Below are positions 23,809 to 35,206 of a stretch of DNA of 64,000 bases, piece after piece. Every line of letters begins with the position of its first letter. The stretch's first letter is position 1. This DNA is from Tilletiopsis washingtonensis (Eukaryota; Basidiomycota; Exobasidiomycetes; Entylomatales). Under the pieces are notes generated by a model. That model saw only the letters and a list, made by a program, of their open reading frames with translations, was not told the origin of the DNA and ran no database searches. The stretch is from the NCBI RefSeq assembly GCF_003144115.1, contig NW_020312015.1, positions 307,945 through 371,944 of the forward strand, given 5' to 3'. The translations under genes and the position numbers were made by a program.

Positions 23809-25134
23809 ATGCCCTCCTCGCTCGCGCCTGCGGGCGCCAAGTCGGACTGGCTGCCGACGTTCACGACGACCAACTACCTGCAGTTCTTCGGCGCCGGCGC
23901 TCTCTGCGCAACCGCCACGCATGGCGCCATGACGCCCATCGACGTCGTCAAGACGCGCAGTGAGTCGACGTCGCGGGTGTGGACGGTTTGCTGCTGGATG
24001 GGGCGGTGTAAGCGGTCACAGGCCCGGTCAGATGCCGGTGGCCGGCGTTCTGCGCCTATCGCACCGCTGGCTGCGACAGGCAGCGTAGCAGCGTCCAGCT
24101 GCGGCTATCTCAGCTGGCGTGCACCGCACAGACGGGCTGGCCGAAGCGCTGCAGACATTCTCCTGCATCCGCTGCGCTACCTGCCCACCTGCTTACACCT
24201 AGTCCGCAGTCCAGCTCGAGCCAAAAGGCAGCAAGCTCAACGGCATGGGCTCGATGGCGAAGCACATTGTCGCCGAGGAGGGCGCCGCGGGCCTGCTCAC
24301 GGGCTTCGGCCCTACGGCCGTCGGCTACCTGATCCAGGGCGGTGCCAAGTTTGCGGGCTTCGAGTACTTCAAGAAGACGTTTGCGCAGATGGCCGGCAGC
24401 CAGGCCGATGCGGAGAAGTACCGCACGGCCATCTACATTGGAGGCGCCAGCGCGGCTGAGTGAGTGCTGGTAGGAACGCACAGACAAGGCTTGTGGCTGA
24501 CAGGAAGACGGTCAGGCTGGTGGCTTCGACTCTGCTCACGCCCCTCGAGGCGGCGCGCATCCGCCTCGTCTCGTCCAAGGGCTACGCCAACGGCCTGGTG
24601 GGCGCGGTGGGCCGCATGGCCAAGGAGGGCGGCCTCGGCGAGTTCTACGGTACGTGCCTCCGTGTCTGCTTCCTATGCCTCGCGCTGACAGCTTGGTAAC
24701 CCTCAGCCGGATACGCACCGCTGCTCTGCAAGCAGATCCCGTACGCCATCGGCCAGTTCACCACGATGGAGATGCTCTCCGACCTCGGCTACACGAAGCG
24801 CTTCAAGGCCAAGGGCAAGACGAGCGAGATTGCCGTCGATCTCGGCAACGGCATGCTTGCCGGCGCCGCGGCCGCCGTGCTCTCGCACCCCGCCGACACG
24901 CTGCTGAGCAAGATCAACAAGGGCGGAGGCGGCAAGGGCGGCGCCATGAAGAAGCTTCTCGTGCTGGCAAAGGAGACGGGCCCCGTGGGCATCTGGGCCG
25001 GCCTCGGCACGCGTGTCGTCATGACGGCCTTCCTCATCAGCGGCCAGTTCGCCATCTACGGCCAGATCAAGGCTGCTGTTGGCGCGCCCGCCGGCGTCAA
25101 CATCGCCAAGGTCGACGTCAAGAAGGAGTCGTAG
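23809..25134 (+). CDS. MIR1: Mitochondrial phosphate carrier
   Basis: Four exons (23809-23959, 24210-24459, 24516-24649, 24707-25134) give 320 residues. It imports phosphate with protons across the inner mitochondrial membrane for ATP synthesis. The three carrier repeats each show the P-x-D/E-x-x-K/R signature: PIDVVKTR, PLEAARIR and PADTLLSK. The second half of repeat 1 (GFGPTAVGYLIQGGAKFAGFEYFKK) and YAPLLCKQIPYAIGQFTTME are specific to the phosphate carrier and set it apart from other SLC25 members. The first intron is 250 nt; the others are 56-57 nt. Exon 3 starts at the second of two in-frame acceptors, which gives the conserved ASAAELVASTLLTPLE; the first would add four residues. It converges on POP1. 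Confidence 0.95.
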
Positions 25135-25352
25135 CTGCTGCGTACCATGCAGGTGCGCACACGTCCCATAGATGCTCCCACACTCCCATCTCTGCTCCCG
25201 CGACGGCATCTGCCGTGATATCCCCTTGCCCTTCACCTTCGTCTGCGTTCGAGATGCACCGCCCCGGCACGCATGTACCTTGCTCTCGCTTCACAATTCT
25301 GATGAGTGCCTGATATTGCCTCGTCGCGTCGCTTCGCTGCACATAGCACTAG

Positions 25353-28247
25353 CTACTGGATCAGCGCAAGGGCCAGCCATGCGGCACGCCACACGCCGCC
25401 GCTCCGCTCGCGCACCAGCACGAGATGGCGCTGTGCCGGCTCGAGGCGCTGGTTCGCCTCGCTGCCGCCTCCGGCGGAAGCGGACGAGGACAACGAGATG
25501 CCAGCGGCAGCAGCGGCGCACAGCTCACGCCAGGCGCGCAGCGAGATGCAACCCAGTGCTGCGGCGTGGCCGTTGGCGAGGACAAAGGTGCCGCGCGTCG
25601 TGGCACCGCAAAGCGATGAGGCGCGGGTGTCCTGCTCGAGCTCAGGGTGACGGGCGTGTGTGAGCATGGAGGAGAGAAGGTCCCGGTCCGGCGAAGCGGG
25701 TGACTCACAGATTGCAGTGTCTCGCGCCCGCTCTTCTCCTCTGTGCCCTCCTCGCGAGCACATGCTGCCAGTGCGGCCAACCACGCCTGGCGCTCGCGAG
25801 CAGAGGGCAGATGTAGCTCGGCATGCTGGCCAAAGTTGCCGCGCCGCGCCGCGGAGATGGTGATGGGCAGCAATGCAGCGGCGTCCATTGGGTGCGCAGG
25901 CGCCAGATCCGGGTGCGCGAGGAGCCAGGGCTTCGGCTTCGACGGCGACGCATCCAGCGTGCTCTCTTGTGCGGCATTCTCGAGGCCGCACACAGCTTGC
26001 CAGAGACCGTCGCCGCCCCATGGCCACCGCGTGCCGACGCTCTCCCACGCGATGCGCTTTGCAGGCGGCGTTCGCTCCCAGCGCTCCCTTTCCCTCGTCG
26101 CCTCCTCCTTGGCGAGGCGCGCGTGCGCAGCTGTGCCGACCCAGTCGGCAGGGAAGGCCGGGCGCGCGGCTTCCAGGTTCGCATGTGCGAGCGAAAGCTG
26201 AGAGAGCACGACGCTCTTGCTGTGCACGAGCGAGAGCCAGAAGGCGCGCGCCCAGCCGCGAGGCACGAGCAGCGTCCAGCCGGCGGTGGGATGCGCACGC
26301 GCGATGAGGAGGATCGGCACGATGTCGGAGGTGGACGTGGGCGTGATTCGGCGACCTGGGACGAGATTCTGTGGCCGAGAGCACGCGAAGGTCAGGCCAG
26401 TATTTCGCTTATGATGCACAAGCGACGACTCACCTTGGCGCGCTGCGAGTCAAGCTCACCCTTGGCGACACGTGGCTCGGGCGCCCCTTCGGACAGCAGC
26501 CTGCCGCTCGCAAGGATGCGCGGCACCTCCGCCTGCTCCTCCTCGCCCGAAAGTACCGACAGGCCCTGCGCAAGCTGCTTGCGCTCCCGCTCAGTCAAGT
26601 CCGTGCGCTTGACATTCTTTGGCGGAAAGCTGCGCGAAAGGCATCAGGCGGGGCTGGACGAGATGGTGCTAACGCAGCGCGAGAGCTCACAATATGCGTG
26701 GGTCGTGCACGTCGAGTGCCAGCATCGTGCCTGGCCGCACTTGCGCCGGCGTGACATGTCGCGTGACGAGCTTGAATGCCTGTATTGCGCTGTGAGCCTT
26801 GGCCTGCGCACGCCCGGGCCAGGAGCGTCCTACTTACCTGTCGCTTCTCCGCACTCGTGCTGCTCAGCGGCTGCAGGACGCCGCCCAGCACACGGCCGCA
26901 GTGCGGGCCGCACAGTTCAAAGACATTGTAGCCCTGCTGCCTCTGCTGCTCCACCGCCTTGCGCTTCTGCGCGTCGCCGGCAGCAGCACGCACACGCGGC
27001 ACCGCAGCCTTCTTGGCGCCGCCGTGCTTGCGGCCCTTGGATTCGGAGCGCACGCACACCTCGGGAGAGGCGGACTCGAGCACTTGGAGCGAGAGATGCG
27101 AGGAGGGCGAATCGAGCGCAGCGAGAGAGAGCTCGAGGGCGCTCTGTAGGGAAGCTAGCCCGGCGGGATGGATGAGGAGAATGACTTCGGCCGCATGCCC
27201 CACTTCGATGTCTGCCTCGACGCTGGCGCGGCGTTTGCCGAGGGCCTTGTCCGACAAATGCGGCTCTGCCAGCTCGGCCTGACTCGCTACCGGCTCTTGG
27301 GGCTTAGGCGTCTCTGCAGCAGCGTCGCTCGATACCCAAAGCACGCGCACGGGCGCCTGCAGCGCGGTACGACTTGGGCCGCCGAGCAGGACGCTGTCCG
27401 TGGCTCTGTCTCGGTGTCCGGCATCACCGACTCCTGCTCCCCGCAGCGCCTCTTTCAGCGCTGCCTCGGCTTCCAGTCCGCTCGCCGCATGTGCCGATAG
27501 ACGCAGCGACACCGTGTAGCTCGCATCATGCACGGCGGCGCCGCTCGAGACGGTGCGGGCTGCGGCCCGGTGGCCCTTCATGTGCGGCTCCTCGGCCAGG
27601 CTAAAGCCCCATCTGTGCGGTGCAGCATCGGAGCCGCCGTGCGTGTCGCTGCCGTGCCGCACGATCTTTGGCTCCGTGCCAGACATGCGGAAGCGCTTGG
27701 CATGCCACAGGTGCGTCTCGAGCCATCGGGCCTTTGGCTTGCCCGCGCGGCCAGCCATCTCGGCGCGCCGCTCGCGCTCGTTGGTGCGCGGATAGCCGCC
27801 ATTCTTGCCGGCAGCGCCCAGGCGCTTGCGCGTCTCGCTGCGCGAGCGCGGCGTCGTGGTCGACGCAGCCATCTCCGCCCGTCCACGAGCGCGCAGGCGG
27901 GCCGGCAGGGCGAGGAGGTTGTGCGAGGCGGCCCGGCGGCGCTCTGCGCGCGGAAGGCTCTGCCAGGCGCGCGTGCTCGCGCCGGCGCGGGCGGTCTTCA
28001 TGGCACGCTGCAGCGCCGAGATCTGCGTTTCGTGTGCAGCCAGCTGTGAGGCGACGTCGAGCTGTGCCGGCAGCTGCGCCGCCGCCGTGGCAGAGACGGC
28101 ACGCACCACGGCTGGCGTCGGTGCCGCGCCGGCCGAGTCGATGCGCCGAGAGGCACGCAGCTCGGCCCGCCGCCGCACGCTGCGCGGCGCTGCGGCAGCG
28201 GCGCCGCCTGCAGCATCGCTGCTGGACAGGCGGCGCTTGGGCGGCAT
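25353..28247 (-). CDS. POP1: RNase P / RNase MRP protein subunit Pop1
   Basis: Five exons (28247-26838, 26779-26691, 26629-26434, 26368-25709, 25640-25353) give about 880 residues. Pop1 is the largest protein of RNase P and RNase MRP and wraps their RNAs for pre-tRNA and pre-rRNA cleavage. Diagnostic blocks: RRRAASHNLLALPARLRARGRAEM, the invariant WLETHLWHAKRFRM, HRWGFSL, the GYNVFELCGPHCGRVL motif, TPAQVRPGTMLALDVHDPR, and the POPLD domain (PILLIARAHPTAGWTLLVPRGWARAFWLSLVHS). The last exon supplies the C-terminal fold (TRGTFVLANGHAAALGCISL, VRERSGGVWRAAWLAL). Joining these segments needs all four introns; each has a canonical donor, and the phases agree. The N-terminus is basic and Ala-rich. 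Confidence 0.94.
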
Positions 28248-31200
28248 GCGGGCTGTTGGAGCTGCGGGCTATGATGGTGGTGTGGAGGAGAGCAAGAAGA
28301 TCGCCTGCGGAAGCCCAGGCCAGAGCAACAGCCTGGCAAGCGGCGCCGTCTTCTCGCGCGGCAGTTTTGAATACAATGCGAGCACCGCTGACTTCAAAGG
28401 ATCCGCGGCGGCGGGCGCAATTTTGTAGTTGGGTGCGGCGCGCGCCGCCTTGAGCCTACCCCGCCCCCCTCACGTCCTCTCCCCGCTGCCCCTCTTTGCA
28501 CATCCACGACAAACTTTGCACACACAGCTCCCAGCAACGGCCGCGTCAGCTCTTGAAAGTATAGCCGCACCAAGATCTCGCACACCTCACTTGCAGCCCG
28601 AGCTCGCACCGCACACTTCCGGCAGCAGCACGCCGATCCCGCGTCGCGCTCTTACTGCTCCTCCAGCTCATCCCTCCGACGCCGCAGAAGTTTCGACAAG
28701 CTTCTCGCTACATCGAGGTAGCTTCCCCTTCGATAAGAAAGCGAGCGCAGGTAGTCGCACAGGTCTACGCTCCGCCGCAGCAGCATACGCTGCAGGACTA
28801 GCATTGCGTTGCTCAGAGCTTGCTGCGTCCCGCTCGCGTGCCCAAGTGGCTTGACTCGCCGCTGCATCGTCCTTCTTCCCAAGAGGCGAAGAGGCGAACA
28901 AGGAGCAGCTCGACGGCGACGAGCCGCGGCAGCAGCGATGGCTAGACGCGCTACCAACAAGACAGGGCCCACTGATATCAGACCTCCGATATGATCATCA
29001 TACGACACGGCCCGAAAGGGCCACACACTGACCTCATCCGCCGCATCCCACACACACCTTCCAAGTCCATCGTAGCTTAGCGCACACACCGCATACACCA
29101 CTCGCCGCGATGCCACCGTCGTCGCCCCCAGACAGGCCTCGTCATCAGCGAATGCGAGGCGCTAGGCAATCCGTGCTCACTGACGCGCCTCTCGCGCCCT
29201 TGTCGGCCCTCTCGATGCGCGCGCGCGGCACCGCTACATGCCTGCACCTGCCAACCACGCTAGCCAAGCCCACTGCGGCGTGAGCACGCCCGCATGCGCG
29301 ATGTTGCGTGAGCACTTGGCGATGAAGAGACAGGGCCGCCGCAGCAGCAGCAGCATCGACGATGACAGCCGGGCCGCGCCGAGCAGGACGAGGGGCGAAG
29401 GCGCTCTTGGCCAAGGAACACCTCCACTCTACCACCTGCGACTCGGCATTTGCCGACGGTGCTGTGCCGTCCCGTGTGCTGCCTTGGCGCAGCCTTGCGC
29501 CAGAGTCACCTTCTCACGGAGAGGGCTTCGGGCCTGCGCAGGCTTCATGCGTCACGACCTGTCCCTCGCGCAGCATTCAGCTTTCGCGCAGGCAGCCGAG
29601 GACGCGGAGCCGAGGACGACATCTGCAGCCGAGGCCGAGCGCCAACTTGATGCTGCGCCCTTCCCGTCGGCGTGCGGGCCCTCGCCGCATGCGCATGGCA
29701 GCAGCCCGCACCGGGACGGCCTCATGCTGCGCTCTGCCGTGCGCCGTGCTTTGCCGTCGGCGCCTTTTCTTCGCTTCTCCCGCGGCTCAGCCACACGCGC
29801 GCGGCGCGACGCGGTGCGCTCCCGGATGCCGCTCCACCTTTCTGCGCAAAGCGCCGCGAGCCCTTCGGCTCAAAGGATGTAACTTTTCGCGCCGGACTGC
29901 GAAGCGGGCCCGCCCTGAGCGCGGTGTGTGCCTGCGCCACACGGCGCTGAGCGACGGCGGACCTCCGGGCGCCCGAGGGACGGTCCGGATGCGTGGAGCG
30001 GAGCGTGGCCGAGGGCCTGGCGATCATCAGCCCCTGCAGGGTTCTGCACGCTGCAGATCACGGGCGAGGTTGGCCCGCGCGCGTGCTCGAGCAACTTTAG
30101 GCTCTGCGGGCTGCTGGCCCGCTGCCTCGGCGGCCGGCCGCCGGCAGCACAGCAGCGCGCACGTCAGAGAAGCGTACGACAGGGCGCTAGCGCCCAGGGT
30201 GGCATGTGGGCAGTCGCCCGGCACAACGCACCGCGACCTTCGCGACCTTCTCTTGCTGTCGCACAGCGCCACGCCCTCAGCCCCGATCTCGAGGCAGGCA
30301 GCAACGCTCGCTCCTGCCGTGCTCCGGCGCGCGCTAGGCACCGGCGCAGGCACAGCGGCAGTGTGTGCGCGCCGCCGCGCTGCCTTCTCCCTCTCCCTTC
30401 TCCCTCTCCCGCCCCTGCCGCTGCGCCGGCCGCCGTTGTGCCCTTGCTCCTCTCCTGCTGCATGCGCTCCGCGTCGACGCTTGCCGCCTTCTGGCCGCTG
30501 CTCGACGCCGCTCGTCGTCTGCCTGTCGCATGCCGCGGCGCACCGCACGGCGCAAGCTGCCGCCGTGGCGTCCACGTGTGGCAGCGCCGAAGCCGCCCGC
30601 AGCAGCGCAGCACTCCGCCCGCAGCACGCAGGTCTGAGGGCGCCGAGACGCTGCGAGGCGCTGTCATGCTGCGTCGTCTTGCCGCGGCAGCTGCGCAGCA
30701 TCAGGGTGCAGCGCGCAGACGCAGGGCAGCGCAGGCGACGTGCGGAAGCATCCTCGGGTGCTGGGCCCTCACGCTGCTGTCCTGCGATGTGCTGTCGTTC
30801 GCCGGGCCTCTTGCGGCCGCAAGCGCCATGCGTGGCCTCTGCGCTGCTGCTGTGCGCATTCCGCGCCGGCCGCTACCGCCGTAGAGGCGGGGGGGGGCCA
30901 ACGGGCAGAGGAAGGAGGAGGAGCAAGAGGCAGCAGCAGCAGCTCTCAGCGAGGGCGCGCGCGCGCGGCCGGCTGCAACGCGACGGGTGCGCCGGACACT
31001 TTGACGCCCTCTGCCGCCGCGGCCGGCACCTCAGCCGCACAGGAGCTGCACTCGCTGCTGCACAGCGCAGATCATGGCTGCCGGCCGTCCTCGGCAGACC
31101 AGCCAAGACTCAGCGGGTGCCCCTGCGGCGCAAGGGCCGCCGGACCATGCCGTGCGGCCGAGGGGCCTCGCCGGCCGCATGTGTGTGCCTCGAATGTCGG

Positions 31201-31648
31201 GCGAGCTCCTCCGCCGCCTGCTGAGGTCGCCGCGGCTACCGCTGCAAGGCCCGAGGCGCATGCCTGCTTCGGCGCTGCTGCTGAGAATGCAGCCTTGTGC
31301 TGCATCGGTGCGCAGCGTGCGCATGCGTCTCAGCGAGACGGGCTCAGCGAGCGGAGCGGAGCAGGGCGCCTGATCCGAGACCGACGAGAGGGGCAGCGCC
31401 TTGTCCGCCCGTCCGCTCCACTCTGGCCTGCTCTGGACGCACTTCCGTGTCTTCAACGTTCCTTCCGCGCCGCCGCCATCTCCCCTCTTCTCTGTTTCGC
31501 TGCGCCCACCTTTCCCACCTCCAGCCCCTCTCTCGCCCTCGCCCTCGCCAGTCACAGCACGCCAGTGCATGTGCCTCTCTCCGACTCGCCGTGTGTGCCC
31601 TTGAGCATCCTTTCTCTCTCCTCTCCCACCACCTCGCTCCGCCTCGCC
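28248..31648. other. Gene-poor 3.4-kb intergenic interval
   Basis: No supported gene. A 620-codon open frame on the + strand (29362-31224) is Arg/Cys/Ala-rich and repeat-free, lacks any motif, and overlaps comparably long frames in the other registers, so it looks like a by-product of base composition. The first 900 bases (28430-29130) are visibly less GC-rich and contain short protein-like frames on both strands; see findings. From about 29400 to 31600 the sequence is extremely GC-rich, with a G-run (ten G) at 30889-30898 and an alternating CG/GC tract near 30958. Confidence 0.5.
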
Positions 31649-34600
31649 ATGCCCATGCTGCTCCCGCCGCAGCCCGCGTTCCTTGGCCGCCGCGGCAGCG
31701 CCGAGCACGAGGCCAGCATGAGCAGCGCCTCGCTCGCCTCGTCGAGCGCCTGCGGCGGCGAGAGCTCATCGTCACCAGCGCCCAGCTCGCGCGGCGGCTG
31801 TGACGACGGCCCCTCTGCTGGCCGGCCGGCGCGCCGCAACGCCAGCGCCGGCGCTGCCGGCGCAGGCAACGGCGGCTTCAAGGCGTTTGGCCGGCGCCTC
31901 TTCCAGCGCTCCGCCGACGCGCGCGCTCCCGAGGCACGCTCGGCGCGCGCCGCAGCCATGTCGCCGCGCTCCGACTCGTCGTCGGGCTCGTGCACGAGCG
32001 CCGACAGCGAGCGCCTCGGGCCCGCCACGCCCACGACGCCGCCGCGCCTCGACTTCCCGCTCGCCGGCGGCAAGAGCCTCTTCGGCGACAGCTTCGCCCT
32101 CGCCGCCGATGCCTCGAGCCCGCTGGCGCTGCAGTCGTTCGGCAGCTCCATGCTTGCAGGCATGTACGGCCGCAGCGGCGACGAAAGCCTCATGTCGAGC
32201 CCGCCGAGCTCCTGCGGCGTCCTCACGCCGCCGGCTGCGGCTGCGGCGAAGGCGCCGTTCGGCAGCAGCCGCCATGCGCCCTTTGTGACGTCGCGCGTCT
32301 CGTCGGCCCGCCGCGGCTCCAAAGGGCCGCCGTCGCCCAAGGAGGCGGGCGTCTTTGCCTCCGGCGCCGACTCGGACTTCCTGCGCGCCGTGCTCGACCT
32401 CAGCTTCTCGGAGGATGAGTACCAGGTCGCCGACGTGCCCTCGTACGACTCCTTCCGCCCGTCGCCGTCCTACATCCGGCCCGGCCTTTTCCGCAACGAC
32501 CCGCGCGACGCCGAAGACGACTCGGAGGACGAGTATGGCGCAGAGGGTGACGAGTGCACGAGCGGCTATGCCTCGGCGATGAGCGGCACGCCGCCGCTCT
32601 CGCCCGAGGCCTCGCCGCGCTTCGCCGGCAACATGGCGCTGCCCGTGTCCGCACATCCCTCGACGTTTGCGCGGTACAAGGGCAGTGCGCGGCGCGGATC
32701 AGCGGCCAACGAGGAGCCGGAGGACGATGAAGAGGCTGCGGGGCCGTCAGCGCCGCGCCGCCCCAGTGCGCCCTCCGTAGGCCTGAACACGGGCTCGAAG
32801 CGTGCGCTGTACACGTGCACGCTGCTCAAGGTGCACCCGCAGCTGGCGGCGTCCTTCAAGGCGTCGCAGGACGGCGCACGCCTCATTCCCGGCGCCGCCG
32901 CCGTGCTGGACGCACCGGCGCCCGAGGAGCTGCGCTCGCCACGCTCGGTCAACGCTGCAGCCGTGCTGCGCACACACCCCTCGACGCTGGCGTTCACACG
33001 CGACCTGGGCGTGGCTGTAGCGCGCTCGAGCGTGATGCGCAAGCTGCGCCGCGAGACGCTGCCCATGGCGCAGGAGGTGGAGCTCGGCTGGTTCCAGCGC
33101 AAGTACGGCTCGGAGGTCATCTCGCCCGAGGCCGTCGCTGTGGGCCTAGCGCAGCGCCCGGCTGTCAGCCCCGAGGCGCTGGCGCGGCCGCCGATGGGCG
33201 TGCCGGTCGCGCCGCTGCCCACCTCGCCGCTCTCGCGCTCCCTCTCCAGCGCAGATGCGCTCGCAGCTGGCGCCCGTGCCGACGGCCCCACGCCCGAGAC
33301 GGCGCTGCCCGCGGCGGCCCAGGCCGGCGAGAGCGGCATGAGCCTCTGGGCACGGCGCCCCACGTACTTGGAGCGCACGCTGCTCATCACCGCCCACGAG
33401 TCGCACGAGCCGGGTGCGATCGTGTATGCCGAGTCCGAGGCAGTCTACACCGTCGGCAAGCGCACCTCGCTCCTCCCCGCGCCGCGCCAGCGCCGCGTCG
33501 TCAAGCCGGCGCCGCTGGCCTTCTCGCCGCGCCTGCGCGAGCTGGCCGGCCTGCCGCCTGCCGAGCCGCTGGTGCGCAGCTCGCCCGACAAGTTCCGCAA
33601 GCGCGAGCGACGCCGACCGGACATCGGTGAGCTGCTGCAGACCGAGCAGCCAACCTCTGCTGCTGCCTCTCCCTCGCGGCGGCCCGCGCGCGAGGAGCAG
33701 CCGCGCAAGAGCTCGGGACGTGCGCCGCCGCCGTGGATTGCGCCTCGCCCGCCGCAAGCTAAGCGCTCGTCGACTCTGCCTGCCTCTGCGTCTCAAGTGC
33801 ACCTCGCCGTCGCATCTCCACCGGCGCTTCAAGCCTCGCAGTCTGTCTCGCGCCTCGCCGTCGCGTCGCCGTCTCCTTCGCGCTCGCTCTCGCGTGCCAG
33901 CTCCGCAGCCGACCTAACGCTGCCCGGCCAGGCATGGCCGCATGCACGCCGGTCTTCTCGCATGCCTGCGGCCGTGCGCGAGGAGAGTGATGCCAGCGAT
34001 GAAGAGGATGTGCCGCTGGCGATGCTGCGCGCCCAGCAACAAGAGCGCTCGGCCGGCTCCGGCATGCTGCGCGGCAGTCGCAGCCAGAGTCACCTGGTGC
34101 AGCCGCCGTTCTCGAGCCATCGGCAGGCTGTCCCGCCGATGCCCTCTGTGTCGCGCTCGCCTAGCCGTGCAGCCGCACCGGCGGCCGCGTCCGCTGCCAC
34201 CGGCCTCATGCCCTCGCCCTCCTTTGCGCGCTCACCCGTCGCGCGCACGTCGAGCTCGGCGCAGCTCGCCGGCGCCGGCGATGCGCGCCTCAGCTCGCGG
34301 CCGTCGGACAACGTCCGCCTGCACAGCGGCTCGGCGCCGCCGCGCAGTCCCAGCACGCTCTCGCCGCCCGCAGGCTCGGGCTCCAAGGAGGCCCGGCTGC
34401 GCTCGTCGCCGAGCCGCCAGGGCAACATGCACGATGCCTCGCCGCGCTCGGCCATGCCCCGCAGTGCCTCGCTGCTGCCTCCGCCGCCGCTGCCCACCTC
34501 TCCCGAGGGCGGCCGGCGCGCCTCGCCGCGTGCCTCGCCACGCATGCCGAGCGCCGTGTCGATGGCCAGCATGCACCAGGCATACGCCGCGCAGCCGCTG

Positions 34601-34765
34601 CAGTACGGTGCTATGCCCTCGCAGCACATGATGCCGCAGCACGCCGCGCCGAGACAGTCGAGCCGTCCGTCCAACCCCTCATACCCGCACATGGCGCCTG
34701 CCCTCGTCAACCTCTCGCCGATTCCGCTGCCGCGCTCCGCCACGATGCGCGCGGCGAACTGGTAG
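31649..34765 (+). CDS. Large disordered orphan protein (Ser/Ala/Pro-rich)
   Basis: A single exon gives 1038 residues (a second ATG lies two codons later). I do not recognise the family. The protein is mostly low-complexity: Ser-rich N-terminus, acidic stretches (DDSEDEYGAEGDE; EEPEDDEE), and a long Ser/Pro/Arg tail with many SPSR, RSPS and SLSRA motifs that look like kinase-target or SR-like sites. Conserved-looking islands are DFLRAVLDLSFSEDEYQV, ALYTCTLLKVHPQLAAS, RKLRRETLPMAQEVELGWFQRKYG and YLERTLLITAHESHEPGAIVYAESEAVYTVGKR. A short motif HP-(S/Q)-x-(L/F)-A recurs near residues 335, 394 and 441. The start follows a long C/T-rich leader. A regulator or scaffold is possible, but no function can be claimed. 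Strong codon-position bias supports real coding. Confidence 0.8.
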   Translation: MPMLLPPQPAFLGRRGSAEHEASMSSASLASSSACGGESSSSPAPSSRGGCDDGPSAGRPARRNASAGAAGAGNGGFKAFGRRLFQRSADARAPEARSARAAAMSPRSDSSSGSCTSADSERLGPATPTTPPRLDFPLAGGKSLFGDSFALAADASSPLALQSFGSSMLAGMYGRSGDESLMSSPPSSCGVLTPPAAAAAKAPFGSSRHAPFVTSRVSSARRGSKGPPSPKEAGVFASGADSDFLRAVLDLSFSEDEYQVADVPSYDSFRPSPSYIRPGLFRNDPRDAEDDSEDEYGAEGDECTSGYASAMSGTPPLSPEASPRFAGNMALPVSAHPSTFARYKGSARRGSAANEEPEDDEEAAGPSAPRRPSAPSVGLNTGSKRALYTCTLLKVHPQLAASFKASQDGARLIPGAAAVLDAPAPEELRSPRSVNAAAVLRTHPSTLAFTRDLGVAVARSSVMRKLRRETLPMAQEVELGWFQRKYGSEVISPEAVAVGLAQRPAVSPEALARPPMGVPVAPLPTSPLSRSLSSADALAAGARADGPTPETALPAAAQAGESGMSLWARRPTYLERTLLITAHESHEPGAIVYAESEAVYTVGKRTSLLPAPRQRRVVKPAPLAFSPRLRELAGLPPAEPLVRSSPDKFRKRERRRPDIGELLQTEQPTSAAASPSRRPAREEQPRKSSGRAPPPWIAPRPPQAKRSSTLPASASQVHLAVASPPALQASQSVSRLAVASPSPSRSLSRASSAADLTLPGQAWPHARRSSRMPAAVREESDASDEEDVPLAMLRAQQQERSAGSGMLRGSRSQSHLVQPPFSSHRQAVPPMPSVSRSPSRAAAPAAASAATGLMPSPSFARSPVARTSSSAQLAGAGDARLSSRPSDNVRLHSGSAPPRSPSTLSPPAGSGSKEARLRSSPSRQGNMHDASPRSAMPRSASLLPPPPLPTSPEGGRRASPRASPRMPSAVSMASMHQAYAAQPLQYGAMPSQHMMPQHAAPRQSSRPSNPSYPHMAPALVNLSPIPLPRSATMRAANW

Positions 34766-35206
34766 ACGATGCGAGCAGCACCAGCACCCCCACACTCACT
34801 TTGTCGTGTCCATCGCCTATAATCCCGAGCACCCTCTCTGTGTTGCGCCCCCCCTGAGAGACCACCTCTGCATGTAACCCTTCCGCACGCCGCCGCACCC
34901 CCATACACCCTCCGAGCCTCGCTTGACGCAAGCGGGCCCGGCCGCATTTCACCTCCCTCTTCAGCCGCTGCCGAGTGCGCAGCCAGCAATGCATCTCTGC
35001 AGTGAGCTATCTGCGAGTGAGCACGTCCCCGAAGCCATCAGAGAGGCGCAGCATGCGCGGCACCAGAGCCTGGCCGCGAGGCGCGGCGCCGCACTCTTAC
35101 TTCCGAGTCCCGCACCTCGCCCAAAAAGCGTGCCGCACCCTACCACCTGCAGCGCCGCGACGCTTCCTTCATCTCCTCTGCCTCGTCCCTCTGCCGAAAC
35201 CGCACG
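34766..35206. promoter_or_regulatory. Intergenic, orphan 3' end and helicase promoter
   Basis: The interval lies between two genes in the same orientation. A C/T-rich stretch directly precedes the helicase ATG. I see no gene or clear element. Confidence 0.35.

Noticed and set aside
29362-31224. 620-codon open frame on the + strand
   Set aside because: Arg/Cys/Ala-rich, no domain or repeat, overlapped by similar frames in other registers and on the other strand. This is the pattern expected when GC-rich sequence lacks stop codons.
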